Positions 19,823 to 34,800 of a stretch of 64,000 nt of DNA are shown one piece after another. Source of the DNA: Liolophura sinensis (lineage: Eukaryota > Mollusca > Polyplacophora > Chitonida > Chitonidae); the NCBI RefSeq assembly GCF_032854445.1, contig NC_088295.1, forward strand, positions 52,371,249 through 52,435,248, read 5' to 3'. Both the position numbers and the translations under genes were made by a program. The notes beneath the pieces are model-generated. The model was not told where the DNA came from and searched no databases. It was given only the letters and a program-made list of their open reading frames with translations. Every line of letters begins with the position of its first letter. The first letter of the stretch is position 1.

Positions 19823-22800
19823 GAACAAACAAATAATCTATAAAACTAATGATCATTACAGGGGCATTATGTAGAGCTTGGGAAAAGTAACTAATAAAAA
19901 CAGCTTTACCTCTGATTTTAAATTTAAGACATTAGTTACAGGTGCTAGTTGTAGTATGTGACTAAATAAGATAACTTCGAAATTGTCAATAAAATATTAC
20001 GCCTGTTTGCTGTTATGTCTGTGTGTATGCATACGAACTTGAGAATTTTTTATAAAAACAAAGCAACTCTTATTATCCACATGGGGCACTTTTTCCTGTG
20101 GAAGTTTTGTTTGGAGACACTGTACAGCAGTGGAAAAATACTGAAATATATTAAAGGTCATCTTTCTAGCTAACTGTGCAAAGTGATTACAAAAATCATA
20201 AAATGGCTGAGTACACATATGCACCTATCCCCAATCCATCAATGCCCGTCTGGCTGGCGTGAAAACAGAAATCAGATGGAGAAAAAGCAAAATATGATCC
20301 ATTTGTGTATTTTTCGGTCTCAAAACACTGCGTATTCCAGTAATATGTTTGTATCAGGTCTTGGAAGTAAAAACAAGAGTAATTTGTATGTTTATATGTT
20401 TCTCAATGAAAAAGTGAATCAAAACAAACAAAATTGGCACTAGGTGCGGTCAGTCCTTCAGCTGTAAAACCGTTAACAGCTGAGCTTAAACAATTCAACA
20501 GATTAAAAATACACTAACTTGCCTAATCTTAATGGTTTGTAGAAATCTTCAGTTTGTTCTAGTCTTAATTTTAAACAAAAAAATGAGCACACAAGTGTTT
20601 TATTATCTGACTGAGGACCAATTTGACTCGGTGGACGGCATGGAAAAATGAAAGTAATGAAAATGAGGCTGTGGTGGATGTGCATTTCTAACAGGTCTAC
20701 CCATTGGTTTAACTGAGGCAATTGTCCAATGAGCATTGCCGTTTCAATTCTATCTACCAAACAAAAATGGTGGATATTTTTGACACCTACTGACCGCCAA
20801 GCCTGAAAAGATTTGATAATAAATTTACGGTGGCCAGAACTAGATCCCTTGATGAGCTTAAAACACACATGCAGTCAGTAAACTGAACCGATGCTTGATT
20901 ACAGACAGTTGTGTCGCGAATTTTGAGTACAGGGTACAGTTGACAACAGACAGATAGGATTACTACAATCGAGCTGGACATGGGCTGCTGGTGAGTGGAG
21001 CTCATCAGCCCTATCTCGGCTGCCAGACGGATATTTATGGCCCTGTAGAGGTGGCAGGGGTCTGCTTTTACTCAGGCCTCATCCCCACACCTATCACATA
21101 GCCCCATCCACAGCTGAGGCCAACACATTCTCTCTCAACACCATCCTTGTACTCAGCCACCATTACCAGACCCATCACATAGATCCATCCCCGCCAGAGA
21201 TCGGCACACAATCAGTCTACACACCATCCTGCTTAGCCACCATCTCTAACCCGTCGCATAGCTCCATTCCAACCGAAAGTTGGCACACAACCACTCAACA
21301 TACCATCCTACTCTGTCACCATCTCTAAACCTGTCACATGGCTACATCCCCGCCAGAAGTTGGCACACAACCACTCTATACACCATCCTACTCAGCCACC
21401 ATCCCTGAACCAGTCACATAGCTCCATCCCCTCTGAGGCTTACTTCACACAGTATTGCATTCTGTTTACTCTAAATGACCTAAAATTTCGTCCTTGCCAG
21501 TTGCTCATTTTTCCAGATTCTGAGAGTATTACTGATTTTAGAAAAGTGCTTTGAGAGGTGTTTGGAAGGTAGCATGATATCCCCGTGAGAAAGTGTAAAT
21601 TTTAGCTTCAGAAATAATATCTCATCACATTTACATGTATTTGCCTTCAAAAATGCTCTTTTGTGGTTGAATTTGTAGGTCAGTGCAATGTAGAAAGTGC
21701 AAGAGAAGGCTCCTGTTTTTATGTACATGTAAAAGCGTTAGCTGCTAAGTCCGTTGAAAACTGTAGAAATGTGTTAATCCAAATTACTGCAGTTCAACTT
21801 CATCTGTTTCCTTTCTATGACAGGATAACTTGTTTGAGTGGCACTTCACCATCCGTGGTCCAGGTGACTCAGAGTTTGAGGGAGGTCTCTACCATGGCCG
21901 CATTGTGCTCCCCCCAGACTACCCCATGAAACCCCCAAGTATCATTCTCTTGACAGTGAGTGTTTCAGCATTTCAGCTTAAATAATATGGTTATTAGGCC
22001 TCCGAGCTAAAAGCTGAAAGCCTATTTATTTTGCTACGTTTAACTGCTTTTTGTAATTTTGCGAGAAAACTGCTTAGCACAGCTGTCAACTGTTTACACA
22101 GTTCATCATCAAATGGCTTGGGCATCCTGCTATTGTAGCCGTCTTGTACAAGAAGTATGGAAGTCTAAAAAAAAAAAAAACTTCTTCCCCAGATCCGCTA
22201 ATCCGATTGCGGGGTTTGAGATAACTGCTGGGCTGGGTATAGTGAAATCTTTGCTGGGCTGGCAGGTGTTAGGATAAGAAAGTCTGGCGGGCTAAATTAA
22301 TTATAATAGCAGGGAGAACAAATTAGGGTTTATATATATGTATGATATATCTATACAACAAAATTAATTTTGGGCATGGTGGGCAATCAAAACAGGAGTT
22401 CAGTCATCTTTATTTTTTTTTTAATGTTTGGTATGCCGGTGAAAGTGAAAGGAAAGTACATGTAGATACCAACACGTGCTGGCTTCCAATGATCAGGGCT
22501 TGAAATAAGACCCCACACCAGTAAGCTATTTGTAGGTTACAACACTATTGAACAGCCTGAAATCCTATTATATGGGGGTATGTATTATGCAGTGATACAG
22601 TGATAGCATTTATTCTCTGTCCTGTATTCTCGATGTTAAACACCAAGTAATTACATAAGTTAGAAATTATTTTCTCAGATCAAAATTATTTGACTTTTTT
22701 AGTTTTTTTAATTTTAGAACAGTGTTAATTTATTGTGATGTAAGTATGATTTATTTCATGTTATGTTTATATCTGTACCAGGAAACCATAAAATATGAAG

Positions 22801-25800
22801 TTATATTTCCTGCAGGTGTAAAGGTTTTATGAGGTAATGACGTAAAAATCTGTCGTTTAACTTAAAAACTTGGCATTGTGTCATTTTAATTAGCTCCAAT
22901 GATTTCTGAACGTGGCTGTCATTTAAATTTTTGTTGTAAAGAATTTAATAGAGGTCACGGTGGCTCAGTCAGTGCCCAACTTCTGTACACCCTTAGAGCG
23001 ATGCACTGTGTGCTGGTAAATGCATGTATATACATACATATAGATAACATTAATCTAGTTGCCTGACCATGCGTTAGAAGTGTATCATATCATTAGCCTC
23101 ACGCACCCCACTCACACTCCAGGAGCCGCATAGTCCCCGGGGGCTCCACAACCTTAGATTTCCATAGATGTATTCTTGAGCAGACATTCACTGTTGGCGC
23201 ATAAAGACATAGGGTGTAAAAGAGTACAAGTCCGCAAAGAAAAGTGACCAAAAAATATTGAAAGTTTGAGTTTGACATTGGGGACCTGACTTTTATACAT
23301 GACGTCAACAGATGAGCGTCTGGCAAGTCTTGTGAAATTTTTTTACTGCTCTGTGTAAAAGGCTTTGTAAAAGAGCCTTATTAATTAATTTAAAAAAATC
23401 AAATTCTTCATGTTACTTGTGAATACCAGACAGCTTCAGTGGCCTAATGGTTAGAGCGTCCGCCTCAAAGTCAGGGGACCTGGCAAGTGTTCAGATTACT
23501 TTGGATCAATTTGACATGATCAACTTGGGCACACCAGAGCCACTTTAATTTGGGCACACCAGAGCCACTTTAATTTGGGCACACCAGAGCCACTTTAATT
23601 TGGGGTCGCCAGAGCCAAGTGCAGGGTGATGATGAGAGGGGTTTCAGCAAGCAGTAAACACTTACGTATTCGAAGCCAATAATGTACTACTATATATAAT
23701 TTATTGAAAAAAAATGAGAAAGTTTGATGCTTTTTTTATATATATATTATTAACATTACCATTTATAGATTCCACCAAACAAAAGTTGTGAAAGTATGAT
23801 ATGCTGCAGACAGTAACTCAGAGTATTTTCTGTCAAAGAACAATTATTGCAGTTGTGAATTATGTATTTATTTACATGTTTATAGTTTGATTTTTTTAAA
23901 TGAGATGTTCATAATAAAGGAACCCCATCTGTCACATACTTGAGTGTGATTTTATATCCAATCACATACACAGTACTCAAAAAATCTTAAATACATTACA
24001 GAATCAGGACAGAAAAAAATAAAGTGATGGTGCCAATATGTAATCCACACATCTAGCCGCCTACTGTTATAAACATTTAAACAGCACAGCTATTTTCCCA
24101 AGATAATATTTCCCTTACAAGATTTACCCTTAAGTAAATCAGGGTACTGTATAAATGGCCTGTAGGTAAATATATGTAGATGTTCTCATGTACATGTATG
24201 TGAAGGCTCAAACACAAGCCCATTGATGCTGACACTTTCATCTGGTGACTGGCCAGAGTGAAGTTTAATATACCACACCAATTGCACATTTCCTTTGATT
24301 TCCTTCTGGATCCATGGCGAGCTCTGAGTCACTCTCGATCATAGACAGGGAACCCAGGGCCTGAAGCTCAACCGAAAGAGGTATCAGTATCTGAGTGCAA
24401 GGCTATTTAGGCAGCCATTTGAAATACACAGAAATGGATTTCTGCCAGGTACCCTGCATGTGTCCCCTGGGCCCCCTTTTAAAGGACCCGTAAAATGGGT
24501 CTATCTTAAACATTGGAGGTACATGTCACAACCTCTTTTTGATATAGAGCGCATATGCAAGATTAAAATGAAGCCATACTCCATGTAACCACTGCAATAG
24601 GTCTCCCACACGCCCATAAAGGGACCTATGATTTCGGCTAGCTCAAATATTGGAGGTACCAGATAAAACTAGGTTGAAATTGTAGAGCTCTGTTCGCGGA
24701 ATGTAAATGACCCTTGTCAGACATTTTATCCACTGCTTTGATCATGCTCTCAGTCGGTTAGCGCAGCGTAATGACCCAGAAGCCTCTCACCAATGCGGTC
24801 GCTGTGAGTTCAAGTCCAGCTTATGCTGGCTTCCTCTCCGGCCGTAAGTGGGAAGGTCTGGCAAAAACCTGCGGATGGTCGTGGGTTTCCCGCGGGCTGT
24901 GCCCGGTTTCCTCCCACCATAATGCTGGCCGCCATCGTATAAGTGAAATATTCTTGAGTACGGTGTAAAACACCAATCAAATAAATAAATAAATAAATTT
25001 GATCCTGCTAGATGCTTTAAACTAGTTGCTACAAAGTCCCCTGTAACAATTAGACTAGCTCAAACATTGGATATACTGTAATAGATCTAATTTCATGTCC
25101 AGACTTCAATTCCAGTTGGTTTGCGTGTGCAGTTTTAATTTTAACATTTGTCCATTGATATGATTGATGAGCTAACTATATTGCCGTTTTCCCTGTATGC
25201 ACCATATAGATAGGTATGACCTCGTTTCTGGACTTCAACTTCAGATGTTCTACATGCACAGCATTGTATATATATTTCATGTAGCTAGCACAAACTAAGA
25301 TGGTTAGCTCGTGCTAACAACTGAAAAACGTTTCTTTCCAAACTGGTTTTCAGTTTACTATTTAACACAAAACTCATCAACACCCAAGCGGTAGTTTCCC
25401 TCAAAGTACATACAAGTGAGAAGAGTAGCTTGAGTCCTATATATGACATATAGGCCATGGTGAAAATTTTTTGAGCAGGATGTAATCTAGATGTAATATA
25501 GTCTGTAAACAACTGGCCATTAAAGGTTTTCTGAAGTCTCCAGTCGTATGTGCGTCACTTGGTGTAGTTACCCAATATCTTGATACAATATGACAAACAA
25601 ATGATTAAACCTTCCAAAATATTGATTTAATTCCTGTCATTTAATTGGTACGCTGACACATTGTATGGCCTGATCAGTATCATTATGAGGGGCCTCCGTG
25701 GCTCAGTTAGTTAGCGCGCTAGCGCAGCGTAATAACCCAGGAGTCCCTCACCAATGTGGTCGCTGTGAGTTCAAGTCCAGCTCATGCTGGCTTCCTCTCC

Positions 25801-28800
25801 GGCCATACGTGGGAAGGTCTGCAAGCAACCTGCGGATGGTCGTGGGTTTCCTCGGTTTTGCTCGGTTTCCTCCCACTATAATGCTGGTCGTCGTCGTATA
25901 AGTGAAATATCCTTGAACACGGCGTAAAACACCAATGAAATAAATAAATAAATACACAGTATCATAATGCCCAGATAAGTTTTCATGGGCATATCTATTA
26001 ATTCTTAAACCTTAATTCTTCAACCTTTTCAACAGTGCATTAGTGGTGGAAAGGGTCGAATATTTACAGTAGGGATAAGTACAGGTACCTTAAATGGCGT
26101 CTTAGATGTGTTGTTATAATTCTAGGGAGGCAGTGGATCCTCAGCTCTGTGTGCAGCAGTTTTATTTGACTGTGTATATAAAATCAATACAAGCATTAAT
26201 ATATCAAGTATATTAAGAGGTGTGGGTGGGTCATATTCTACAGTTTCATTGCTATTGTGCAGGAAGTGCATGTAGGAAAGTCAGCAGTAAAACTGTGGGG
26301 CTAAGGAAGCTTTTCTCACCTAAATAAAACTATGTCGGGCATCCCCTTGACAGGTCATTTCTCACCACTGATTTGAACAGTTTATCTGCTATAATATCCG
26401 TGATCATGCCTAGCATGTATCACCTTCTGCTTCTCCGTGTTTATGTCTCACTTTTCAACTGAACGATGCATCTGTTAACATTTCCCCTTGTATGTCCCGG
26501 TATCATCATCTGCATCTCTGTATTTATGTCTCATAAATTATCTCTCAGTTCTCAACTGAACAATACATCTGTTAACATATCCCCTTGTATGTACCGGTAT
26601 CATCATCTGCATCTCTGTGTTCATGTGTCATAAATTATCTCTCACTTCTCAACTGCACAAAACATCTGTTAACATATCCCCTTGTATGTACCGGTATCAT
26701 CGTCTGCATCTCTGTGTTCATGTCTCATAAATTATCTCTCACTTCTCAACTGAACAATACATCTGTTAACATATCCCCTTGTATGTACCGGTATCATCAT
26801 CTGCATCTCTGTGTTCATGTCTCATAAATTATCTCTCACTTCTCAACTGAACAATACATCTGTTAACATATCCCCTTGTATGTACCGGTATCATCATCTG
26901 CATCTCTGTGTTTATGTCTGATAAATTATCTCTCAGTTCTCAACTGAACAATACATCTGTTAACATATCCCCTTGTATGTACCGGTATCATCATCTGCTT
27001 CTCTGTGTTTATGTCTGATAAATTATCTCTCAGTTCTCAACTGAACAATACATCTGTTAACATATCCCCTTGTATGTACTGGTATCATCATCTGCATCTC
27101 TGTGTTCATGTCTCAAAAATTATCTCTCAATTCTCAACTGAACAATACATCTGTTAACATATCCCCTTGTATGTACTGGTATCATCATCTGCATCTCTGT
27201 GTTCATGTTTCATAAATTATCTCTTAGTTCTCAACTGAACAATACATCTGTTAACATATCCTCTTGTATGTACTGGTATCATCATCTGCATCTCTGTGTT
27301 CATGTTTCATAAATTATCTCTCAGTTCTCAACTGAACAATGCATCTGTTAACATATCCTCTTGTATGTACCAGTATCATCATCTGCATCTCTGTGTTCAT
27401 GTCTCTTAAATTTTCTCTCACTTCTCAACTGAACAATGCATCTGTTAACATATCCTCATTTATGTACTGGTATCATTATCTGCATCTCTGTGTTCATGTC
27501 TTGCGAGTTATCTTTCACCTCTTATTTAAAGAATATATCTGCAATAGTATCGCCAAATACATTTACATGCATGTAGCCACTCCTGCAGCTTCATGCTGAC
27601 ATACTTAGTATTTTATTGCAGCCTAATGGGAGGTTTGAGGTGAACAAGAAGATTTGTCTGAGCATCTCTGGCTATCACCCAGAATCCTGGCAGCCATCTT
27701 GGTCCAGTAAGTTCTGTCCTCTTTTTAATAATTCATGTTTACAAACTCAATAGACTTTGTTTACACCATCATTACAAAGAATGTAATGGTACACATTTTA
27801 GGTCATGAGATGACCACAGGCAACTCAAAGCTGATCAGCGGTAGATGATGTTTTGTTTTGGTTGTATTATAGCACCTTCAGCACGGAGCCACCTCGTGGC
27901 ATGATTAACAGTTGCATTGTCGCCACAATTGACACCCTATCTCACTGAAACATAATGACATCCAGCCTAGTCATGGCCATCACTTGCAACTTCTCAAGAG
28001 TGCGAAGTGAAATTTTTTAAGACTTTTGTATTCAACAAAACATAGTTTGAGAGAACTAATACCCAGTTACAAAAGGAGTCCTGTAGTCCCCTTGAAGTCC
28101 CTCAGTGAAGCACCCACTTGTAGAGGACTTCCAATTGTGGAGTGCTAGGCCAGTGTGAACCATTATTTGGAAGTCCCTCTGAAATTCGTCTGAAAATCCA
28201 AAAAGCCCCCTAGAAGCACCCCAGAAGTCACTTACAAATGCCACCTGAAGTCCCTTAGAAGCCCTCTCTCAATAATCACTCCAGGTCCATCATAGTAAAC
28301 TTAGTGGAAAGCAGGTGTTCTGTACATGGTTCAATTTGTAGAGTAAAGCTACTTCACTGCAGGGAGTAAGCCCCTCTAAGACCCTTGGTTTATGCAACTA
28401 AGTTAGTCCCTCGGAAGTACCCATGGACTTCAGGGAAGCCCTGTTGAAGCTCCTATTCTCTTGAAGGTGTTTAAGAAGTCCTTCTGAAGTCCCTTTGAAG
28501 CAGAGGACTTCTGTGCAGTAGGCACTCCATTTGTAGCTGGGTAGAGCAGGAATGCTTTTGTGTAGATTTTTCCCTATGAACACGTGCAACAGAGTTGTTG
28601 CCCCATGGTTGTGTCTTTTCTTGGAAAGTTTTAAAAGTTCAGAGAGACAAACTTTGTACCCAGAGGCAAAGTTCGAATGTAGGTTGAACTGTAAAGTTGT
28701 ACAAAATGTTGGTTGAGTTGTGTACTGCAGTGAGCATATGTTGTATCCACAGAGTTTGGGTAAGTAGATCTTTGCATTCCTCTTGTACAGAATAAAACAA

Positions 28801-31800
28801 AATTGCCATTGAAATCATCCGAAATACTGAAGGCCAAGGCAGGGCGAATGGAACAATTTGTAGGAGATTGTTGACAGTGAGATCTGAAAGACAACAGAAG
28901 GAAAATAACGCACATTGCACTCAATGCAGTTTCCAATCTTAAGGATTTTTAATATGTAGAAGCAGATTGCAAATCATTGTTCTTTCAGTCTTCTGTTTGC
29001 GTTACTCCTCACTGATTCTGCAACTTGAAGCACATGATTGTGTTAGATTATGTTACGCTTCACAACAGGCAAACTTATTTATCCATCATTTGCATTGGTT
29101 TCAGTTCGCACAGCATTACTTGCTATTATAGGCTTCATGCCTACCCATGGAGCAGGTGCTATAGGTTCTCTGGACTACACTGCCCAGGAGAGAAAAAGCC
29201 TTGCCAAAAAGTAAGTCTACAATGTATCATGTAGATTATTTAATAAGTGAAGAATATTTCACTTATACGAAATTCTGGTGGGTGGAAACCCACGACCATC
29301 CGCAGGTTGATGACAGACCTTCCCACGTATGTCCGGAGAGAAAGCCAGCATGAGCTGGACTTGAACACACAGAGCGACCGCATTGGTGAGAGACTGCTGG
29401 GTCATCACACTGTGCTAGCGCACTAACCAACTGAGCCACGGAGGCCCCTCATGTAGATTAACTAAGAGTCAAAAGCTGAATTGAGCTAAGGACTGCTAGA
29501 GCAAACTGCTAGAGCAAATGTAAATTCCTCCTACAAGTAGATTGGTTGTAGGCTACTTGAAATGATAGCAGTCTTAATAGCTCGTACTATGGCAGTGCTG
29601 CTGGCTTAATTCCTATAATTAGGGGATTGGCCCTGTGACGTGGTGGCCATATTGGATTTATATGAAAACCTCTTAAGAATCTTTGATCGATCGTTTCCAG
29701 AACCACCAAACTGATTGACATGAAACTTAGTGCACATGACTGTTGGGTGCCAATCAAAACTTATTAATTCTTTCTGTATGTAAATTAGGCTTGGGCTGGC
29801 CAATGAAAATAGCACAAAAGCACATGTACATTTAGGTCAGCTGTGAAAACTGCATGCTTAGATAAAAGAAAAACATTTCTTAGACCTCCTCAACCTCAGG
29901 ATTACATGAATTTCCACAAATTATTCCTGTTCAAGTTGTAGTGTTCATGTAATTGGCAAAAAAACTTTAACATGCTGGTTTTACACAAGAGTGCAGGACA
30001 TTTATGCAAATTTTGTTACAGCTAATAGTGGTAGTAAATTTGATCTGATTTTAATGAAATTTTGGCATTTGATAGGGTATGCGTAGGAGCAGTCACACAT
30101 AAATATTGGGGAAAGTTGGTCACATGGTTTGGTGGCCATTTTGGATTTTATGAAACTTACAAATTTTTCTCAATGTCTTTATCTCAACAACTAACAAAAA
30201 GATTGTTCTAAAATTCCATATCCTTGTATACTGACCCTAGGTACATAAAATTTGAGAACTGCGCCTAATTCATTCGCTCGAGATTGGTTGAAAGTTTTGA
30301 ATTTTGATATAACCTTGAGGTATTCTGGTGCATTTGAGACTGCTGATTGCCATTCTGCTCTGTGTTTTCCCCTGTGCTGTGTAGTTTTCGTGAAATTAGC
30401 AACAGGACAAAATTTTTCAAAGCTGTTTCAAAGTCTCTTATGTACTTAACATGGGGCTTAGTACAAGATTGCAATACAATTATTGCAAGTTACCATGGGA
30501 ACGAGCATCAGGTTTGCAACATTGTGTTCTTTCTAGGCTTGCCATTTATTCTTGGCTATGAGCAAAAGTTCAAAGCCACAGCATGTGTATGCTGGTTCTA
30601 GTACTAGACCTATTGTATGTGATACCTGGAAGTCTTGGTTCAAATCCAGTATATTCCTTGTTTTAATTTTGGTGCAGTTTTTCTTCTTTTGATCATAGCT
30701 ATCATTACCAGTATATCGTTACCAGTATAATTTATACAGAGCATACAGAGCTGTTCCCCAGAATCGCTGTGCTCGACAGATATATTTATGGTTGTTTTTG
30801 TTCTGTAATCAACCTCGACAGCTGTATTTAAGGTTGTTTTTGTTTTGTAATCATCCTCGACAGCTATATTTATGGTTGTTTTGTTCTGTGATCATCCTCG
30901 ACAGCTATATTTATGGTTGTTTTGTTCTGTGATCATCCTCGACAGCTATATTTATGGTTGTTTTGTTCTGTGATCGTCCTCAACAGCTATATTTATGGTT
31001 GTTTTGTTCTGTGATCGTCCTCGACGGCTATATTTATGGTTGTTTTGTTCTGTGATCATCCTTGACAGCTATATTTATGGTTGTTTTGTTCTGTAATCGT
31101 CCTTGACAGCTATATTTATGGTTGTTTTGTTCTGTGATCAGCCTCAACAGCTATATTTATAGTTGTTTTGTTCTGTGATCGTCCTCGACATCTATATTTA
31201 TGGTTGTTTTGTTCTGTGATCGTCCTCAACAGCTATATTTATGGTTGTTTTGTTCTGTGATCGTCCTCGACAGCTATATTTATGGTTGTTTTGTTCTGTG
31301 ATCGTCCTCGACAGCTATCTTTATGGTGGTTTTGTTCTGTGATCGTCCTCAACAGCTGTCTTTATGATTGTTTTGTTCTGTGATCATCCTCGACAGCTAT
31401 ATTTATGGTTGTTTTGTTCTGTGATCATCCTCGACAGCTATATTTATGGTTGTTTTGTTCTGTGATCATCCTCGACAGCTATATTTATGGTTGTTTTGTT
31501 CTGTAATCGTCCTTGACAGCTATATTTATGGTTGTTTTGTTCTGTGATCATCCTTGACAGCTATATTTATGGTTGTTTTGTTCTGTGATCGTCCTCAACA
31601 GCTATATTTATGGTTGTTTTGTTCTGTGATCGTCCTCGACGGCTATATTTATGGTTGTTTTGTTCTGTGATCATCCTTGACAGCTATATTTATGGTTGTT
31701 TTGTTCTGTAATCGTCCTTGACAGCTATATTTATGGTTGTTTTGTTCTGTGATCAGCCTCAACAGCTATATTTATAGTTGTTTTGTTCTGTGATCGTCCT

Positions 31801-34800
31801 CGACATCTATATTTATGGTTGTTTTGTTCTGTGATCGTCCTCAACAGCTATATTTATGGTTGTTTTGTTCTGTGATCGTCCTCGACAGCTATATTTATGG
31901 TTGTTTTGTTCTGTGATCGTCCTCGACAGCTATCTTTATGGTGGTTTTGTTCTGTGATCGTCCTCAACAGCTGTCTTTATGATTGTTTTGTTCTGTGATC
32001 ATCCTCGACAGCTATATTTATGGTTGTTTTGTTCTGTGATCATCCTCGACAGCTATATTTATGGTTGTTTTGTTCTGTGATCATCCTCGACAGCTATATT
32101 TATGGTTGTTTTGTTCTGTAATCGTCCTTGACAGCTATATTTATGGTTGTTTTGTTCTGTGATCATCCTCGACAGCTATATTTATGGTTGTTTTGTTCTG
32201 TAATCGTCCTTGACAGCTATATTTATGGTTGTTTTGTTCTGTGATCGTCCTCGACAGCTGTCCTTTATGGTTGTTTTGTTCTGTGATCATCCTCGACAGC
32301 TATATTTATGGTTGTTTTGTTCTGTGATCATCCTCGACAGCTATATTTATGGTTGTTTTGTTCTGTGATCATCCTCGACAGCTATATTTATGGTTGTTTT
32401 GTTCTGTAATCAGTCTCGACAGCTATATTTATGGTTGTTTTGTTCTGTGATCGTCCTCGACAGCTATATTTATGGTTGTTTTGTTCTGTGATCATCCTCG
32501 ACAGCTATATTTATGGTTGTTTTGTTCTGTAATCGTCCTTGACAGCTATATTTATGGTTGTTTTGTTCTGTGATCGTCCTCGACAGCTATATTTATGGTT
32601 GTTTTGTTCGGTGATCATCATCGACAGCTATATTTATGGTTGCTTTTGTTCTGTAATCAGTCTCGACAGCTATATTTATGGTTGTTTTGTTCTGTAATCA
32701 ACCTCGACAGCTATATTTATGATCGTTTTTGTTCTGTAATCAACCTCAACAGCTATATTTTATCGTTGTTTTGGTTCCCATCAACCCCGACATACATGTG
32801 GCTATTATTTTGTAGACACAAACTGGTAAGAACTACATATTTTGAAAACAACTGTACTATATCATTCATGTCACTTGTTATTCTTAGGTGTTAGGAATGA
32901 CCTCTGATGGAATGAGTTGCTGTTTTCAGATCTCAGAGTTGGCAGTGCCCATCTTGTGGAGACATAAGCAATGTCCTACCCCAGGTCACAGAGGCATCCA
33001 AAGAAACCAGCAAAGAGGCCAAACATCTCGCTTCCCAGATCAGCTTTCAGGTAAAGACAAAATGTGATTCCAAGTGTAATGAGTGCCTTAAATAGTTGAC
33101 TGGCAGTCAGTATGAGGCATAGAGATTGCAGGGAAGAATTTCCGGTACAACAGGTATGCCCAGGTATAGCTTCACATACCACTACACCTTCACTAACACC
33201 AAGGGGTAGACCTACACAGTATTCCATTTGATGTTCGTGGAGTAGTGCCAGAGTTCTGCCAACTCACACCTCAGGCACTTTTCTCATGTCTCCTGCGAAA
33301 GTGTAGACCAACACAAATATGCAAGCTACAATTTCGACGGCCTCACCTTCTTTCCTTAGAAGATTGCAGGCCTGGAAGATGATTGCCCCACATTAAAATG
33401 AAAGCAGCCTGTAATTGCAACCAGTGGCTAAGCAATGACTAGTGACTTTCGTAGCATTTGGCCCCATTAAAATTTTGCAGAATTGAATTAGAGCTTTGAC
33501 CGCACAGGTAGACCAGTTTTTTTGGCTAGTAGTTCTCATCCGTGTCAGTGAAATATTGCAACAGTGGTAGGCTTCAAAATGAACTAAAGTTATGTTCAGG
33601 CGGCTTCAGTGGGAACTCTTCACACACGCGAGGCAACATTGTTTATACTCACCATGGCCATCATGAGGGATGGGTTTCACATTAACATGAGGCGATGATC
33701 ATCAAGGCCGGCCATCTCCTGGGGAATGAAGGTGAGGCCGCCAAAATTGTAGCGTGCATATTTGTCTGGGTCTGTACTTTCACAGGAGACATGAAAAAAG
33801 TGCTTAAGGTGTGAGTTGGCAGAACTCTGGCACTACTACAAGAAAATGAAATAGAATGTTGTGTAGCGCTACTCGGTAGTATTAGTGAAAGTGTAGCAGT
33901 ACATGAAGTTAGCTTAGGTATAACATCTGTGGCCTATGGCTGAGTCAATTGACTTTTCACTGCCAATCAGCACATGTACAAGTGATTAGCCTATCTTTTT
34001 ATCAATCCTGCTGTATTTGTCTGACCAGCTTTCCGAAAACATCACTATTTTAATGTTGAAATTTTTCATTAATCTCTTTCACAGTTTTGTTGTCTTGGCT
34101 TGTATGGAGTCAATCATATTTTTAGATCACATGATGTAAATCAACCAGTAATATTTTGTGTGTGGATTTTCACTGTCTCCGTGGTATTTTGGCTATTTGA
34201 TTGGCTAACTGGCTGGTAATTGGGCCAAGTGGCTGTTTTAACAGAGAATTGAGCTGTATTTATCTGCGGGTTTACACAATATTAAAAAGCGACATGTCAC
34301 AGGCCGCTGATAGTATGAGCACAGGTACATGGTGATGCACCATGCTTTCCTGCCAGGCCACAAAATGGGCCAGTCAACGTACCAGTATTTGCAAATCCTG
34401 ATGCTTGGGGAAATCCAGTTGTTTGTGTGTCATAAAGCTGACTGATTTCAGATATGTGATATATCTCCTTGAGCATGGTGTAAACCATCAATCAAGTAAA
34501 TAGATGAAATTCCAGGACTAAAATTGTGTAGCATTATTACAACACAGGAGTAAAATCCAAATGCCGTTGATTTTCACCTCATTAATTTTGTGTGTGGATG
34601 GACATGTAGTTAACGAAGCACTTGAATTCCTTCTTCTGCATTCTTCAATCATTAACTTTTTTCAGTTAAATTGTGCAAGCCCGGTGATGTGGTGGTGTAG
34701 TATTTGTAGAAATTTTCTTAAGATCACCAATGGAAGTTCAGAGTTTTAAGTTTATTAGGAATAAAAATTTAGAACACTTTGTGGATATGATTGACAGGCT

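Noticed and set aside
20503-20868. 121-codon - strand frame in UBE2J1 intron 2
   Set aside because: No recognisable motif, and composition is like the surrounding AT-rich intron.
25698-25901. Frames overlapping SINE copies (also at 24771, 29239, 54315 and 59379)
   Set aside because: The same peptide recurs because it is SINE sequence; tRNA-derived SINEs are non-coding.
26585-27599. Open frames of 80 and 86 codons with repeating peptide words
   Set aside because: They lie in the 97-bp minisatellite, whose period is not a multiple of three; frames change from unit to unit and the region is intronic.
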